From positions 186,001 through 250,000 of the forward strand of contig QGFZ01000001.1 in the NCBI GenBank assembly GCA_003149065.1: DNA of 64,000 nucleotides. The letters run 5' to 3'. A program made the position numbers and the translations under genes. Source of the DNA: Ruminococcaceae bacterium R-25. Lineage in GTDB: Bacteria; Bacillota; Clostridia; Saccharofermentanales; Saccharofermentanaceae. Every line of letters starts with the position of its first letter. The stretch's first letter is position 1. Below are positions 51,588 through 61,562 of this stretch, one piece after another. Under the pieces are notes generated by a model. That model was not told the origin of the DNA. It saw nothing but the letters and a program-made list of their open reading frames with translations, and did no database searches.

Positions 51588-53369
51588 ATGCAGTCACGTA
51601 CACATACATGCGGAGAATTAAGGATCACGGATGCAGGAAAGAAAGTTCAGCTCTCAGGCTGGATGGAAAACTTCCGTGAAGTAGGTGCAGAGCTCGGATT
51701 TGTAGTTATCCGTGATTTCTACGGAACAACTCAGGTGGTTATCGAGACAGCTGAGATGATGAAGACTTTCAAGGCTATTACCAAGGAGTCCACGATCTCT
51801 GTTGAGGGTGTTGTAAGAGAAAGAAGCTCTAAGAACCCCAAGCTCGAGACAGGCGACATCGAAGTCGTTCCCGAGAAGGTTACAGTACTCGGACGCTGCC
51901 GTTATAACGAGCTTCCTTTCGAGATCAACCACAGCAGGGAAGCTGATGAGGCAGCAAGACTTAAGTACAGATATCTCGATATCCGTAATCCTGAGGTAAA
52001 GAAGAATCTCATCCTCAGAAGCAACGTTATCGCAGCTTTGAGAAATGCCATGATCGAACATAACTTTATGGAGATCACGACACCTATCCTTACAGTATCT
52101 TCACCTGAGGGCGCGAGAGACTATCTCGTTCCTGCAAGAAAGCATCCCGGCAAGTTCTATGCTCTTCCGCAGGCACCCCAGCAGTTTAAGCAGCTCCTGA
52201 TGGTTTCAGGTATCGACAGATATTTCCAGATTGCACCCTGCTTCAGAGATGAAGATGCAAGAGGCGACAGATGCCCCGGTGAGTTCTACCAGCTCGACAT
52301 GGAGATGGCTTTCGCAAGCCAGGAAGATGTCTTCACGATCATTGAAGATGTTCTGCCTCCTGTTTTCGCAAAGTACGGCAAGTACAACAGAGCATCAGGT
52401 TCTCCTTTTGTCCGCATTCCTTATCTTGAGGCAATGGAGAAGTACGGCACAGATAAGCCTGACCTCCGTATCGACCTTACAGTTACTGACGTAACAGAGC
52501 TCCTCAGAACAGAAGAGTTCGCACCTTTCGCAGAAGGCGAGATCAAGGCTGTCGTAATCTCTGACTTCCACGAGAGCCGCAAGTTCATCGACAAGACAAT
52601 GGCTGACTGCGAGATCCAGTCCGGCAGCAAGGGTTACTGGTTCAGAGTAGATGAGAACGGCGAGATCGTCGGAGGCATCTCCAAGTTCGTAGCTCCTAAG
52701 AAGGATGAGGTTGTAGCAAAGCTCGGCCTTAAGCCTGATACACTTGTAGTTCTCTCTGCAGGCACAAAGGGTGCTGCACAGAAGATGGCAGGCGTTCTCG
52801 TTAAGACATTTGGTAGCGCAGTTCCGGGACACATGGATAAGGAACAGTACGCATTCTGCTGGATTGTTGATTTCCCTATGTACGAGATCGGCGAAGAGTC
52901 CGGCGAATTGGAGTTCTGCCACAATCCTTTCTCAATGCCTTCCGGCGGACTTGATGTTCTTCTTAAGGCTGAAAAAGGCGAGATCGATCCTCTTTCTATC
53001 ATGGCTGACCAGTATGACCTCGTTGTCAACGGCATCGAGCTCTCATCAGGCGCTGTAAGAAACCACGATCCTGAGATCATGATCAAGGCTTTCGAGCTCG
53101 TAAGACTCGGCGAAGAGGATGTTAAGAAGAAGTTCCCCGCCATGTATAACGCATTCTGCTACGGCGCTCCGCCGCATGCAGGTATCGCTCCCGGCGTTGA
53201 CCGTATGGTCATGCTCCTTTCAGGCGAGGAGACTATCCGTGAGGTAATTCCTTTCCCGATGAACAAGAATGCGCAGGACATCATGATGGATGCGCCCGGA
53301 TATGTAACTGACAAGCAGCTCGAAGAATTACATATAAGCATTACGAAGACCGAAACTTCGGAAGAATAA
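51588..53369 (+). CDS. aspS: aspartate--tRNA ligase
   Basis: A 593-residue bacterial-type AspRS. The N-terminal OB-fold binds the anticodon (CGELRITDAGKKVQLSGWM); the catalytic core has TPILTVSSPEGARDYLVPAR, QLLMVSGIDRYFQIAPCFRDEDARGDRCPGEFYQLDMEM (motif 2) and the GAD insertion domain; motif 3 is GAPPHAGIAPGVDRMVMLL. Whether it is discriminating or also charges tRNA-Asn cannot be told here. It follows hisS by 32 bases with GGAGG upstream. Confidence 0.97.
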   Translation: MQSRTHTCGELRITDAGKKVQLSGWMENFREVGAELGFVVIRDFYGTTQVVIETAEMMKTFKAITKESTISVEGVVRERSSKNPKLETGDIEVVPEKVTVLGRCRYNELPFEINHSREADEAARLKYRYLDIRNPEVKKNLILRSNVIAALRNAMIEHNFMEITTPILTVSSPEGARDYLVPARKHPGKFYALPQAPQQFKQLLMVSGIDRYFQIAPCFRDEDARGDRCPGEFYQLDMEMAFASQEDVFTIIEDVLPPVFAKYGKYNRASGSPFVRIPYLEAMEKYGTDKPDLRIDLTVTDVTELLRTEEFAPFAEGEIKAVVISDFHESRKFIDKTMADCEIQSGSKGYWFRVDENGEIVGGISKFVAPKKDEVVAKLGLKPDTLVVLSAGTKGAAQKMAGVLVKTFGSAVPGHMDKEQYAFCWIVDFPMYEIGEESGELEFCHNPFSMPSGGLDVLLKAEKGEIDPLSIMADQYDLVVNGIELSSGAVRNHDPEIMIKAFELVRLGEEDVKKKFPAMYNAFCYGAPPHAGIAPGVDRMVMLLSGEETIREVIPFPMNKNAQDIMMDAPGYVTDKQLEELHISITKTETSEE

Positions 53370-53389
53370 GAGCGGAGATAATAGAATAG

Positions 53390-54145
53390 ATGAATGACGA
53401 ATTAATGAACACCAATGACAAGCAGTTGTCCGGTGAAGAGCTCAAAAAAAAGGATCTCTCGGTAACCGGCGATAAGGCTGTCTCAGAGGATGTGAAGGCT
53501 TCAGCAGGGGAGATCGTCAAGGACGAGGAAATCCCTGTATTAAAGCCTATTAAAAAGCGCAGGATGCTTGAAAAGGGAACTGCCGCTTATGAGGTCTTTG
53601 ACTGGATCCGTACGGTATGCATCGGTATCTTAGCCGGCGTTTTCATTGTTGTATTCCTTGTACAGAAGGACAATGTTTACGGCGATTCGATGCTGCCTAC
53701 TTTATCTTCAGGTGATGTGGTTTTCACACAGAAGGTCTCGACATATTTCAAATCATACAGGAGAGGCGATATCGTTGTACTTGATGGTGCGAATATGGAA
53801 GGATACTACGGCAAGGAATACCTCATCAAGAGAGTTGTAGGACTTCCCGGAGAAACAGTAAAGATCGAAGACGGCTCTGTCTATATCAAGGCTGCCGGCG
53901 CTACCGAATTCTATCAGCTGGTCGAAAATTATCTCCCTACAGGTACAAAGACCACCATGATGGAAACCGGCAAGAAGAAGGGTTATAACGAGATAACATT
54001 AGGCGAGAACGAATATTACTGTTTAGGTGATAACAGACCGGTAAGTAACGATTCACGTAATCTGGGACCTTTTACCGCTGACAGGATCAAGGCTGTAGCC
54101 GTTATCAAAGTATACCCGGTCAATGAGATAAAGATACTTACATAG
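53390..54145 (+). CDS. lepB: signal peptidase I
   Basis: A 251-residue type I signal peptidase that releases secreted proteins from their signal peptides. A charged cytoplasmic N terminus of ~70 residues is longer than usual; one transmembrane helix spans about 72-92; the catalytic Ser100 is in GDSMLPTL and the Lys148 in [22 protein letters not shown] is the last box. It has a single membrane anchor as in Gram-positive enzymes. An in-frame ATG at 53405 is an alternative start; the ribosome binding site is weak for both. Confidence 0.93.
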   Translation: MNDELMNTNDKQLSGEELKKKDLSVTGDKAVSEDVKASAGEIVKDEEIPVLKPIKKRRMLEKGTAAYEVFDWIRTVCIGILAGVFIVVFLVQKDNVYGDSMLPTLSSGDVVFTQKVSTYFKSYRRGDIVVLDGANMEGYYGKEYLIKRVVGLPGETVKIEDGSVYIKAAGATEFYQLVENYLPTGTKTTMMETGKKKGYNEITLGENEYYCLGDNRPVSNDSRNLGPFTADRIKAVAVIKVYPVNEIKILT

Positions 54146-54156
54146 GATTAACTCTG

Positions 54157-55971
54157 ATGGGCGACAACTACCGTAAATACATAAGAAACTTCTGCATAAT
54201 CGCGCATATCGATCACGGCAAGTCCACTTTGGCTGACCGTCTTATCGAGCATACTCACGTAAGGGAAAAGCGTGAGATGCAGGACCAGATACTCGATAAC
54301 ATGGATATCGAGCGCGAGCGCGGAATCACGATCAAATCACAGGCCGTAAGACTTCCTTATGAAGCCTCTGACGGCAACACATATCTTCTTAACCTCATCG
54401 ACACTCCAGGCCACGTAGACTTTAACTACGAGGTCTCAAGGTCACTTGCTGCGTGCGACGGAGCAATACTCGTTGTAGACAGCTCACAGGGCGTTGAGGC
54501 GCAGACACTTGCAAACGTTTATCTTGCAGTCGATGCAGATCTCGAAGTCCTTCCCGTAATAAACAAGATCGATCTTCCTTCCGCAAGACCCGAAGAGGTC
54601 CGCCAGGAGATCGAAGATGATATCGGAATCGACGCATCTTATGCGCCGCTCATCTCTGCAAAAAGCGATATCAACATTGATGAAGTGCTCGAAAAAGTTG
54701 TCGAATATCTGCCTGCACCTGAAGGTGATGAAACACTGCCTTTGCAGGCCCTTGTTTTCGATTCCAAATACGATTCATATAAGGGCGTTATCGTCAGTGT
54801 AAGAGTCAAGAACGGCACTGTTAAGACAGGCGACAGGATCAGGATGATGCACTCCGGAAAAGAGTTCACTGTAACAGAACTCGGCATGTTCCATCCGGGT
54901 GAGCTCGTTCCTACTGAGAGCCTTAAGGCAGGCGAGGTAGGATATATCTGCGCTTCTATTAAGAATGTTAGAGATACTGCTCCGGGCGATACTGTCACAT
55001 TAGCTGATAACGCAGCAGAAGAGCCTCTCATCGGCTACAAGGGAATCCAGCAGATGGTATTCTGCGGAATCTATCCTGTTGACGGCGCGAGATACGGCGA
55101 CCTCAAGGATGCATTGGAAAAGTTAAGACTTAACGATGCAGCGCTCTCATTTGATGCAGAGACATCAGCTGCTTTGGGCTTCGGTTTCAGATGCGGCTTC
55201 TTGGGACTTCTGCACTATGAAGTAATCCAGGAAAGACTCGAAAGAGAATTCAATCTTGACCTCATCAGCACGGCACCTTCAGTTATCTACAAGATCTATC
55301 TGACGGACGGTTCCGTTGTTGACTGTTCGAACCCTACGAACATGCCTGATCCGGCCTCTATCGATTATATGGAAGAGCCTATCGTAAAGGCTACGATAAT
55401 GCTCCCCAAGGAATATGTCGGAAATATCATGGAACTCTGCCAGGAGAGAAGAGGCGAATATACAGACATGAAGTATCTTGATGAGAAGCGCGTAATGCTT
55501 CACTACAAGATGCCTTTAAATGAGATCATCTATGACTTCTTTGATGCTCTTAAATCCCGCACGAGAGGCTATGCTTCTTTGGACTACGAGCCTGCAGGAT
55601 ACCAGAGATCGAAGCTCGTTAAGCTCGATATTCTCCTTAACGGCGATGCTGTAGATGCATTGTCATTCATCGTTCATGCCGACAAGGCTTATGCAAGAGG
55701 CAGAAGGATGTGCGAAAAGCTCAAAGAGAACATCCCGAGGCAGCAGTTTGAGATCCCTGTCCAGGCAGCTATCGGAGGAAAGATCATTGCGAGAGAGACG
55801 ATCAAGGCTTTCCGTAAGGACGTAACTTCCAAGTGCTACGGCGGTGATATCTCGCGTAAGAAGAAGCTCTTGGAGAAGCAGAAGGAAGGTAAGAAGAGAA
55901 TGAGACAGGTAGGTTCTGTCGAAGTTCCTCAGGAAGCCTTCATGAGCGTTCTTAAACTCGATGATGAGTAA
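54157..55971 (+). CDS. lepA: elongation factor 4 (LepA)
   Basis: A 604-residue translational GTPase that back-translocates or remodels ribosomes under stress. G motifs: [24 protein letters not shown] and NKIDLPSA; the LepA-specific C terminus ([38 protein letters not shown]) is complete. Following lepB, it keeps the familiar lep pairing. A bidirectional terminator follows. Confidence 0.97.
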   Translation: MGDNYRKYIRNFCIIAHIDHGKSTLADRLIEHTHVREKREMQDQILDNMDIERERGITIKSQAVRLPYEASDGNTYLLNLIDTPGHVDFNYEVSRSLAACDGAILVVDSSQGVEAQTLANVYLAVDADLEVLPVINKIDLPSARPEEVRQEIEDDIGIDASYAPLISAKSDINIDEVLEKVVEYLPAPEGDETLPLQALVFDSKYDSYKGVIVSVRVKNGTVKTGDRIRMMHSGKEFTVTELGMFHPGELVPTESLKAGEVGYICASIKNVRDTAPGDTVTLADNAAEEPLIGYKGIQQMVFCGIYPVDGARYGDLKDALEKLRLNDAALSFDAETSAALGFGFRCGFLGLLHYEVIQERLEREFNLDLISTAPSVIYKIYLTDGSVVDCSNPTNMPDPASIDYMEEPIVKATIMLPKEYVGNIMELCQERRGEYTDMKYLDEKRVMLHYKMPLNEIIYDFFDALKSRTRGYASLDYEPAGYQRSKLVKLDILLNGDAVDALSFIVHADKAYARGRRMCEKLKENIPRQQFEIPVQAAIGGKIIARETIKAFRKDVTSKCYGGDISRKKKLLEKQKEGKKRMRQVGSVEVPQEAFMSVLKLDDE

Positions 55972-55982
55972 GTAAAACTTAA

Positions 55983-56015
55983 AAGGGGTTGTCAGTAATG
56001 ACAACCCCTTGTTTT
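55983..56015. terminator. bidirectional terminator after lepA
   Basis: AAGGGGTTGTCA (55983-55994) pairs perfectly with TGACAACCCCTT (55999-56010) over a GTAA loop; TTTT follows on the plus strand and TTTTAAGTTTT on the minus strand. It serves lepA and the convergent zinc-ribbon gene. Confidence 0.9.
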
Positions 56016-56016
56016 A

Positions 56017-56976
56017 TCAATCCATTTTTCTTAATCTCGGGTAATCAGACGAAGCCTTCTGCGGTTCATTGCCGGAGTTTTCCCTTATTACCGGTTTTCC
56101 TTCTCCGTCTTCTTTTATCGGGAAAGTATTAACGATGGTTGAAGTCAGAGTTTTGTATGTCGTCAGGTAATTAACGCATTCGTCCTTTTTCGCGTCTGAA
56201 AGTTCTTCCAATTCCTCGAGCTTTTCTCTAACAGGAACCATAGCCGCTTTAAGTGCTTTATTGGTAAGGGCCTTATTTATCTGGTAGATGGCCACAAAGA
56301 GCAGGATGATACCTGTCAAACAAACCGGCAGCCAGTACTGGCTGTATGCGAAAGTGTAGTAGCCAAGTCCTACGATAAGTAAAAGACCGATCTCGACAAC
56401 AGCTGCTGCGAGTTTGCCGCTCTCGGCGATACCTCCGGCGAGATCACTTACGGTGTTTGTGAATTTGGAATTGTTGAGCGCCTGTGCTGTCGTGAGCCTT
56501 CTCAGCTGATTCCGGGCTGCGACCTTGTCGCTTTCTATCACAGTGAGATCGCTCTTGCTCTTCCTGTAGTCTTTAAGTGCCTCAAGGGCATACTTTATCA
56601 TATTGAAGTATTCTTTATGCTCGCTGTCACAGTTATTGATCGCATTGATCAAGGTAAGTTCATCGGGCATCAGGTGAACTTCATTATGCTGCAGCATAGG
56701 CAGCATGGAATTCCACTTGCACTTGCAGAGAATGAGACCGCGCAGAGCTTCGAAATTGTGAGGATCCTTTTTGAGCATGTACTCATAAGCATCCTGTGCA
56801 GCTCCAAATTCTCTTCTTGCGATAGATTTTTTCGCAATGTCCAGAACATTGTCTCTTCTGAAGTATTCATAGTCGAAAGTAACGCCGCAGAAAGGACAGA
56901 TATAAACCTGACGGTCTATATCGATATCCAGGAGACCTCCGCATTGTTTACAGATGTTGCTTTTTACGATCGCCAT
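56017..56976 (-). CDS. zinc-ribbon membrane protein of unknown function
   Basis: A 319-residue protein. It starts with a zinc ribbon (Cys9, Cys12, Cys27, Cys30), then helical TPR-like sequence (SIARREFGAAQDAYEYMLKKDPHNFEALRGLILCKCKW; about 50-90), a helical stretch, two transmembrane helices (about 190-210 and 217-236) and a charged helical tail ending in a polar region. A cytoplasmic ribbon and helical domain tethered to the membrane is the likely arrangement. The function is not recognised. It is divergent from the HerA-like ATPase gene, 145 bases away, and shares the ribbon-plus-two-helices plan with the protein at 58813-60393. Confidence 0.75.
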   Translation of the reverse strand: MAIVKSNICKQCGGLLDIDIDRQVYICPFCGVTFDYEYFRRDNVLDIAKKSIARREFGAAQDAYEYMLKKDPHNFEALRGLILCKCKWNSMLPMLQHNEVHLMPDELTLINAINNCDSEHKEYFNMIKYALEALKDYRKSKSDLTVIESDKVAARNQLRRLTTAQALNNSKFTNTVSDLAGGIAESGKLAAAVVEIGLLLIVGLGYYTFAYSQYWLPVCLTGIILLFVAIYQINKALTNKALKAAMVPVREKLEELEELSDAKKDECVNYLTTYKTLTSTIVNTFPIKEDGEGKPVIRENSGNEPQKASSDYPRLRKMD

Positions 56977-57121
56977 ACTATCCCCCTTGATTTTTCCCTA
57001 TTTCAAACAATATGATATCAGATTTTGATTTAAAATTTACCATTTTTGCTGTCATGGATATATAATATAAAAGATGCTTCACGGACTATGGTCCGCTCAC
57101 AAACAATTCAGGAGGCTTTAT

Positions 57122-58738
57122 ATGACAATTGAAGCTCTTTATGCAGGAAAGAACCCCCAAGACTATTACATCGGCAAAATAACACAGGTTTACAGAAGTA
57201 ACTGCGTTGCACAGATCGATAATTTCGACCTTATGTCCGACAGATCCAGATTCAACAAATCATTTCTCCCTAACACGATCAACAACTTTGTAATCATTGA
57301 TTCGATAGTTGGTCTCTTCCTCGGAGAGATTTTCGAAAATAAAGCTTCCAGAAAGAGCATCTATGAGATGAAGACTGGCGATATCAAGTCTAACGACTAT
57401 CAGGAAGTCTGCATCGATACCATCTCTCTCATGCCCACAGATTCTAACAAGTTCCAGCTCGCAGGCTTCAATACACTCGGTATCACCGATAAGGTATACC
57501 TCGCGACTGACGACGTTTATAAGCTTTTCTTAGCGTCCCTCGAGTTCACAGGCGAGAATGAGGAACCGCTTCCGCCTTTTGCTACATACCTCAACAAGTC
57601 ACAGGCTGAAGTATGCCTTAAGCCCAGCACGCTCTTCAACCGTCACCTTATGTGCATCGGCGCTACCAACAGCGGTAAGTCCACAACAGCCCTTGCTATC
57701 CTTGATAAGGTAGTCTCCACAAAGAGAAAGGCTCTTATCGTTGACCCTACAGGCGAGTACAGAAACGCATTTTCAAACGAAGAGATCACAAAACTCACAC
57801 TTGGCGTAGATACAACAGTTTCTCCCGGCAAGATCTCAATGGAACAGTGGGAAAAGCTTTTCGAGACAGAGAATAGCTCACAGGGCGCAGTCCTTTCCGA
57901 GGCCATCACTTCACTCCGTTACATGAAGAAGATCGGCCAGAATACTTACTATCCTAAGGTCGGTGAGGATATCGAAGAAGTTCAGGAAAATATCGCATCA
58001 GTAGGTAAGGATGACGTTGATTTTAACATCGAGCTCCTTCCTGAGCAGATCCAGGCTGAGTCCGTATGCGAGCCTGACAGAGACAGCGACTACAACTTCA
58101 AGTACCGATACGATACATTGAAAGCTAACCTCAACGCTTCACTCGTTCAGAAGATCCAGTATCAGATGACAAACACTAAGTTCCTGTCATTCTTCTCCAA
58201 CGACTCTAATATGTATAACCTCTTAGACGTTATCGAAGACTTCATTCATCTTCCTGAAGAGAGCCTTTACATCGATACATCACAACTCGGTGCGTCCGAA
58301 GGTATCGGCGGCATGATCATCGACCTCGTAAGTACATTCGTAATGGCCAAAGATGATGTATGCCCGTTCGTATTCTTCATCGATGAGGTACACAGATATG
58401 CGAAGTCCAGATATTCCGACAAGGATTATCACGGCGGTCTTACGCTCCTCGCAAGAGAAGGCCGTAAGAAGGGTATCTTCCTTTACCTCACAACACAGAA
58501 CCCGAAGGACGTATCTCCGATCCTCTTCGGTCAGATCGGTACGATGCTCATCCACAGACTCATGCTCAACGATGAGATCCGTGCAGTTGAGAGCCACCTT
58601 GACGATTATGCTATCAAGCATGTAAGAAAGCTCAATCAGGGTGAAGTTATCCTCACGAGCGTTAACCTTCTGCACAACATGTTCATTCATGTAAACAAGA
58701 GCCCGAGAACACAGCACAACGACACACCTCAGCTCTAA
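57122..58738 (+). CDS. HerA-like ATPase (DUF87 family)
   Basis: A 538-residue P-loop ATPase of the HerA/FtsK type. A HAS-barrel-like N terminus (GKITQVYRSNCVAQIDNF) is followed by Walker A GATNSGKST (180-188), a long acidic insertion (about 285-330) and Walker B CPFVFFIDE (414-422), then LAREGRKKGIFLYLTTQNPKDV with the sensor Gln and HRLMLNDE with an Arg-finger-type residue. HerA proteins form hexamers that move along DNA, usually with the nuclease NurA or, in defence systems, with SIR2 or other effectors; none of these is adjacent. The frame opens at 57074 but AGGAGG (57110-57115) fixes the ATG at 57122. A strong terminator follows. Confidence 0.88.
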   Translation: MTIEALYAGKNPQDYYIGKITQVYRSNCVAQIDNFDLMSDRSRFNKSFLPNTINNFVIIDSIVGLFLGEIFENKASRKSIYEMKTGDIKSNDYQEVCIDTISLMPTDSNKFQLAGFNTLGITDKVYLATDDVYKLFLASLEFTGENEEPLPPFATYLNKSQAEVCLKPSTLFNRHLMCIGATNSGKSTTALAILDKVVSTKRKALIVDPTGEYRNAFSNEEITKLTLGVDTTVSPGKISMEQWEKLFETENSSQGAVLSEAITSLRYMKKIGQNTYYPKVGEDIEEVQENIASVGKDDVDFNIELLPEQIQAESVCEPDRDSDYNFKYRYDTLKANLNASLVQKIQYQMTNTKFLSFFSNDSNMYNLLDVIEDFIHLPEESLYIDTSQLGASEGIGGMIIDLVSTFVMAKDDVCPFVFFIDEVHRYAKSRYSDKDYHGGLTLLAREGRKKGIFLYLTTQNPKDVSPILFGQIGTMLIHRLMLNDEIRAVESHLDDYAIKHVRKLNQGEVILTSVNLLHNMFIHVNKSPRTQHNDTPQL

Positions 58739-58754
58739 TACAAAACTGCTTTAT

Positions 58755-58786
58755 AAAAGGAGTCACCAAAGCGGTGGCTCCTTTTT
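58755..58786 (+). terminator. terminator after the HerA-like gene
   Basis: A 13-base-pair stem, 58755-58767 with 58773-58785 (one G-U pair), with a T run (58782-58786) forming its end. Confidence 0.85.
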
Positions 58787-58812
58787 GTTTGCGGGTTTAA
58801 ACAGTTATCGGC

Positions 58813-60393
58813 TTAATGCATCATGCGGCGGCCGCGGCCCTGCTTTTCGAACTCGGTGGCGTTCTCGTCGTAGACTTCCTCTTCAGCTTCAGGCTGGGCA
58901 GTCATGAAGTCGTACTGGGACTTGTCACCGTATTTCCAGCCCTTTTCGAGTGAGACAAAGTCCTGGGTCGTCTCATATGCGACTATAGGAAAACTCGTGT
59001 CATAATAGGTTTCTGCGCCTTGTTCTTCAGCAATGTCATGCGCGCTCGTCTGCGAAAGGGATTCGATAGCGCTCTTTTCTTTGTTGTAGAGGATCTTAGG
59101 AAGGATCTCTGCGAGGAAATATGTGAGCAGCCCCATGGTTATCAAGACTATAAGGATCTCTCCGGGATTGGTATATACAAATTTCATCCACTTGAATGTA
59201 TCGCCGAATTTTAATAAACGTACGAGTGCCAATGCCAGGGCAGGTAGCAGATAGAGACCCGCGCGAAGACCTGTATTGACGCTGATTACATTCATTTTTG
59301 CTCTTTTTCCTGTGCGCTCAATAGTTTCCCAGCCTTTGGCGTAGGGGAATTCGCCTGATACTTTGCCGGTCTGGCCGTTAACTATGTACTGGTAATTCCT
59401 GCCGTCGTACTCAATGCTCAGGAACCAGCAAGGCAATAGAGCATACTTGATGTTCTGGTTGTTGTAGCTTGTAAAGCTGGCATTTGTATCAGGCACAAAA
59501 TCATCGTATCCGAATGTTACTTCATCGCAGACTGCGAAAGCATATCTGTCGAGGCGCTTATAGATCCTGTCTGTCATGTCCAGAGGCTGCTCATCGTACT
59601 TTTCTGCGAAGAAACCCTGCAGATATTCAGGCCTGAACTTAACTAATTCAGAGTAATCGAAAGGTTCTGCTGCGGCCATGAGGCGGTTCGGGATCTTGAT
59701 CTCGCCGTCAAAAGGCACGTTCTTTAATCTGAACTTGACCTTGCCGTATGTGAGCATGGAATAGTTGCCGACGTCGTTCTTATGCATGCTGGCATATGTG
59801 GCGTCGGTCATCTTGCCTTTGTTGCCCTTTCCGACAACGTTGACTTCAACCTCAGTCGATATGATCCATGTAGGAACGTAGAGACCTGTCATTTTCGATA
59901 AGACCTTCTTGGATTTAAAACTCTTAGGCAGGTGGCTGATCGCCCCGCAATGTTCCTCGAAAAGGCTTATCGCTTTTTCTTTGTCGAACTTGAAAGGAAT
60001 GATGTAATCCGGTTTGAATTCTCTGGTAAGTCTTCTTGTGACAAGGGCAGGGGAGCCGCAGAAAGCGCAGAATGTCGATGCCGTATTTTTATCGGTTACG
60101 ATCTCGGCACCGCAGGAGTTACATACGATCTCAATGCGCTTGGAGTCTTCCTCGCTGATCTCAATAGTTCCGTCGTAATCTTTTTCGTGATTAACGAACC
60201 CGAATGAGCCGACTTTATCAAGTGTATCGGGATCAAAAATACCGCCGCAGTTTTCGCAGATCAAAGATCCGCGCTTCAGATCGAAAACAAGATTTGAAGC
60301 ACAGTTCGGACATTTGACCGAATCTGCCGAAAATGTCTTAGGACCTGAATTTGTTGAACTGCCTGATCTGGCAGTTTTGTCCCAGATTGCCAT
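58813..60393 (-). CDS. TFIIB-type zinc-ribbon membrane protein (YdjG-like)
   Basis: A 526-residue protein with two zinc ribbons: Cys28, Cys31, Cys46, Cys49 and Cys91, Cys94, Cys109, Cys112. A beta-rich middle domain follows (LTREFKPDYIIPFKFDKEKAISLFEEHC, GLYVPTWI, LLPCWFLSIEYDGRNYQYIVNGQTGKVSG), then two transmembrane helices (about 384-400 and 414-434) and an acidic tail ending in RGRRMMH. The layout matches proteins annotated as TFIIB-type zinc-ribbon-containing and B. subtilis YdjG, which is linked there to membrane-stress genes. Its role is not established. It is convergent with the HerA-like gene. Confidence 0.8.
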   Translation of the reverse strand: MAIWDKTARSGSSTNSGPKTFSADSVKCPNCASNLVFDLKRGSLICENCGGIFDPDTLDKVGSFGFVNHEKDYDGTIEISEEDSKRIEIVCNSCGAEIVTDKNTASTFCAFCGSPALVTRRLTREFKPDYIIPFKFDKEKAISLFEEHCGAISHLPKSFKSKKVLSKMTGLYVPTWIISTEVEVNVVGKGNKGKMTDATYASMHKNDVGNYSMLTYGKVKFRLKNVPFDGEIKIPNRLMAAAEPFDYSELVKFRPEYLQGFFAEKYDEQPLDMTDRIYKRLDRYAFAVCDEVTFGYDDFVPDTNASFTSYNNQNIKYALLPCWFLSIEYDGRNYQYIVNGQTGKVSGEFPYAKGWETIERTGKRAKMNVISVNTGLRAGLYLLPALALALVRLLKFGDTFKWMKFVYTNPGEILIVLITMGLLTYFLAEILPKILYNKEKSAIESLSQTSAHDIAEEQGAETYYDTSFPIVAYETTQDFVSLEKGWKYGDKSQYDFMTAQPEAEEEVYDENATEFEKQGRGRRMMH

Positions 60394-60450
60394 ATGAAGC
60401 TACCCCTAAACTTTTATCCTTATTTACTATACAAAAGGCAAATTTTGATG

Positions 60451-61155
60451 TCAAAGACAGGAGAGTCTGAGAACCATTTTCCAGATGGTAATGAGGATGA
60501 CGGCTGCTATACCTGCAATGAGAACACTGATCTGGCCAGAAGCGATAAGAGAACCGTCGTGATAGTGTCTGAGATATTCCAAAAGGAATCTTACAGGGAT
60601 CAGAATGGCGATTATGATATATATCGCCCTGACCTTGTTTTTCATTTTTGTAATGAGTATCAGAGATATGATGTGGACAAGGATAAAAGCTGCCATGTCA
60701 ACTATCTGGGCAGGGAAGTAGGATTCATCTGCCGAGCTGTGATATATGAGCGCGAAAGGCCCGGAATAAGGCTTTCCGTGGCAGCAGCCGGCCAGAAGGC
60801 AGCCTGCCTTGGCAAGGCCGTACATGAGAGGTGCAGAGCATATAAAAGATGCCATCACCAAGTCAGGTTTATCCTTGAAAATGAGCGATGAAATAAACAG
60901 GCCTATAACCATTCCGACAACGGCTCCGAGTCCTGAAAAACCGATCTGTATTCCGTCTTCAGAGATCTTAAAAGCCACCAGCAGCGATACTGCGATGGTA
61001 CATACAAATGTAAGAAGGCAGGTGTAAAGGATTGTCTGCTTTTCCACTTTGAACCTGCGCATCAAAATGACTGATACGGCAAATCCAATGACCACAGATA
61101 ATATGACGATCAGGCCATATGGTGACCATACAAACTCAGGGATATGTATCCGCAT
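60451..61155 (-). CDS. divergent Lgt-like membrane protein
   Basis: A 234-residue protein with about seven transmembrane helices that resembles prolipoprotein diacylglyceryl transferase. The Lgt landmarks are present in altered form: SGLGAVVGMVIG in place of the GG-rich loop, AKAGCLLAGCCHGKPYSGPFAL in place of the RIGNFxNGE region, FPAQIVD in place of PTQLYE, and FLLEYLR near the end. The family contains CCxG-type paralogues in Clostridia whose activity is untested. It may act on another lipid-linked acceptor; the housekeeping Lgt would be elsewhere. It starts 5 bases after the next small membrane-protein gene. Confidence 0.7.
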   Translation of the reverse strand: MRIHIPEFVWSPYGLIVILSVVIGFAVSVILMRRFKVEKQTILYTCLLTFVCTIAVSLLVAFKISEDGIQIGFSGLGAVVGMVIGLFISSLIFKDKPDLVMASFICSAPLMYGLAKAGCLLAGCCHGKPYSGPFALIYHSSADESYFPAQIVDMAAFILVHIISLILITKMKNKVRAIYIIIAILIPVRFLLEYLRHYHDGSLIASGQISVLIAGIAAVILITIWKMVLRLSCL

Positions 61156-61160
61156 TTAGG

Positions 61161-61511
61161 TCAATTCATGTATTTGCCGCAGGCAAAAAGGCAGAATGCA
61201 ATAACTACGACTAAGGCGATTATGCCTAAAACAAGAGTACCAATATAGATCCACAAAAGCACCTTTGAGAAGGTATTCTTGTATTTTGTGCGTGCGATTA
61301 TTACGAGTATCCAGGCAGCTATATAAGCTGCGGTCATAACTGATGAAGAGACTAATGAAGATAATGAATAAGACGAGCCTGTCAGACCTTGCTGCAGTTT
61401 CTCGAAAGAATCTGTAACAGCGGAGAGGATTCCGCCGATAATAGAAGGTGCAAGATAACAAGCAAGTGAAATAAAGCAGAGGATGTTCCCTTTTCTTATT
61501 CGATTTTTCAA
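61161..61511 (-). CDS. small membrane protein of unknown function
   Basis: A 116-residue protein with three hydrophobic helices (about 10-30, 53-72 and 85-108) and a polar, Ser-rich loop between the first two. It resembles generic DUF-type membrane proteins of Clostridia; no motif identifies it. The gap to the Lgt-like gene downstream is 5 bases, so the two are probably translated from one mRNA. Confidence 0.65.
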   Translation of the reverse strand: MKNRIRKGNILCFISLACYLAPSIIGGILSAVTDSFEKLQQGLTGSSYSLSSLVSSSVMTAAYIAAWILVIIARTKYKNTFSKVLLWIYIGTLVLGIIALVVVIAFCLFACGKYMN

Positions 61512-61562
61512 CTATACAAATGGCAAAAGAGATTGTCAATTAAAGCGTTTGTGAGGTTAAGC

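Noticed and set aside
52395..52922. Long antisense frame inside aspS (and similar ones inside dnaE, mutS2, glnA and dnaK)
   Set aside because: These mirror the codon pattern of strongly conserved genes, have no ribosome binding sites and no family likeness.
61156..61539. Alternative 127-residue minus-strand frame in the small membrane-protein region
   Set aside because: It is an out-of-phase frame, rich in Tyr, Arg and Ser, lacking helices; the 61161-61511 frame has three clean hydrophobic helices.
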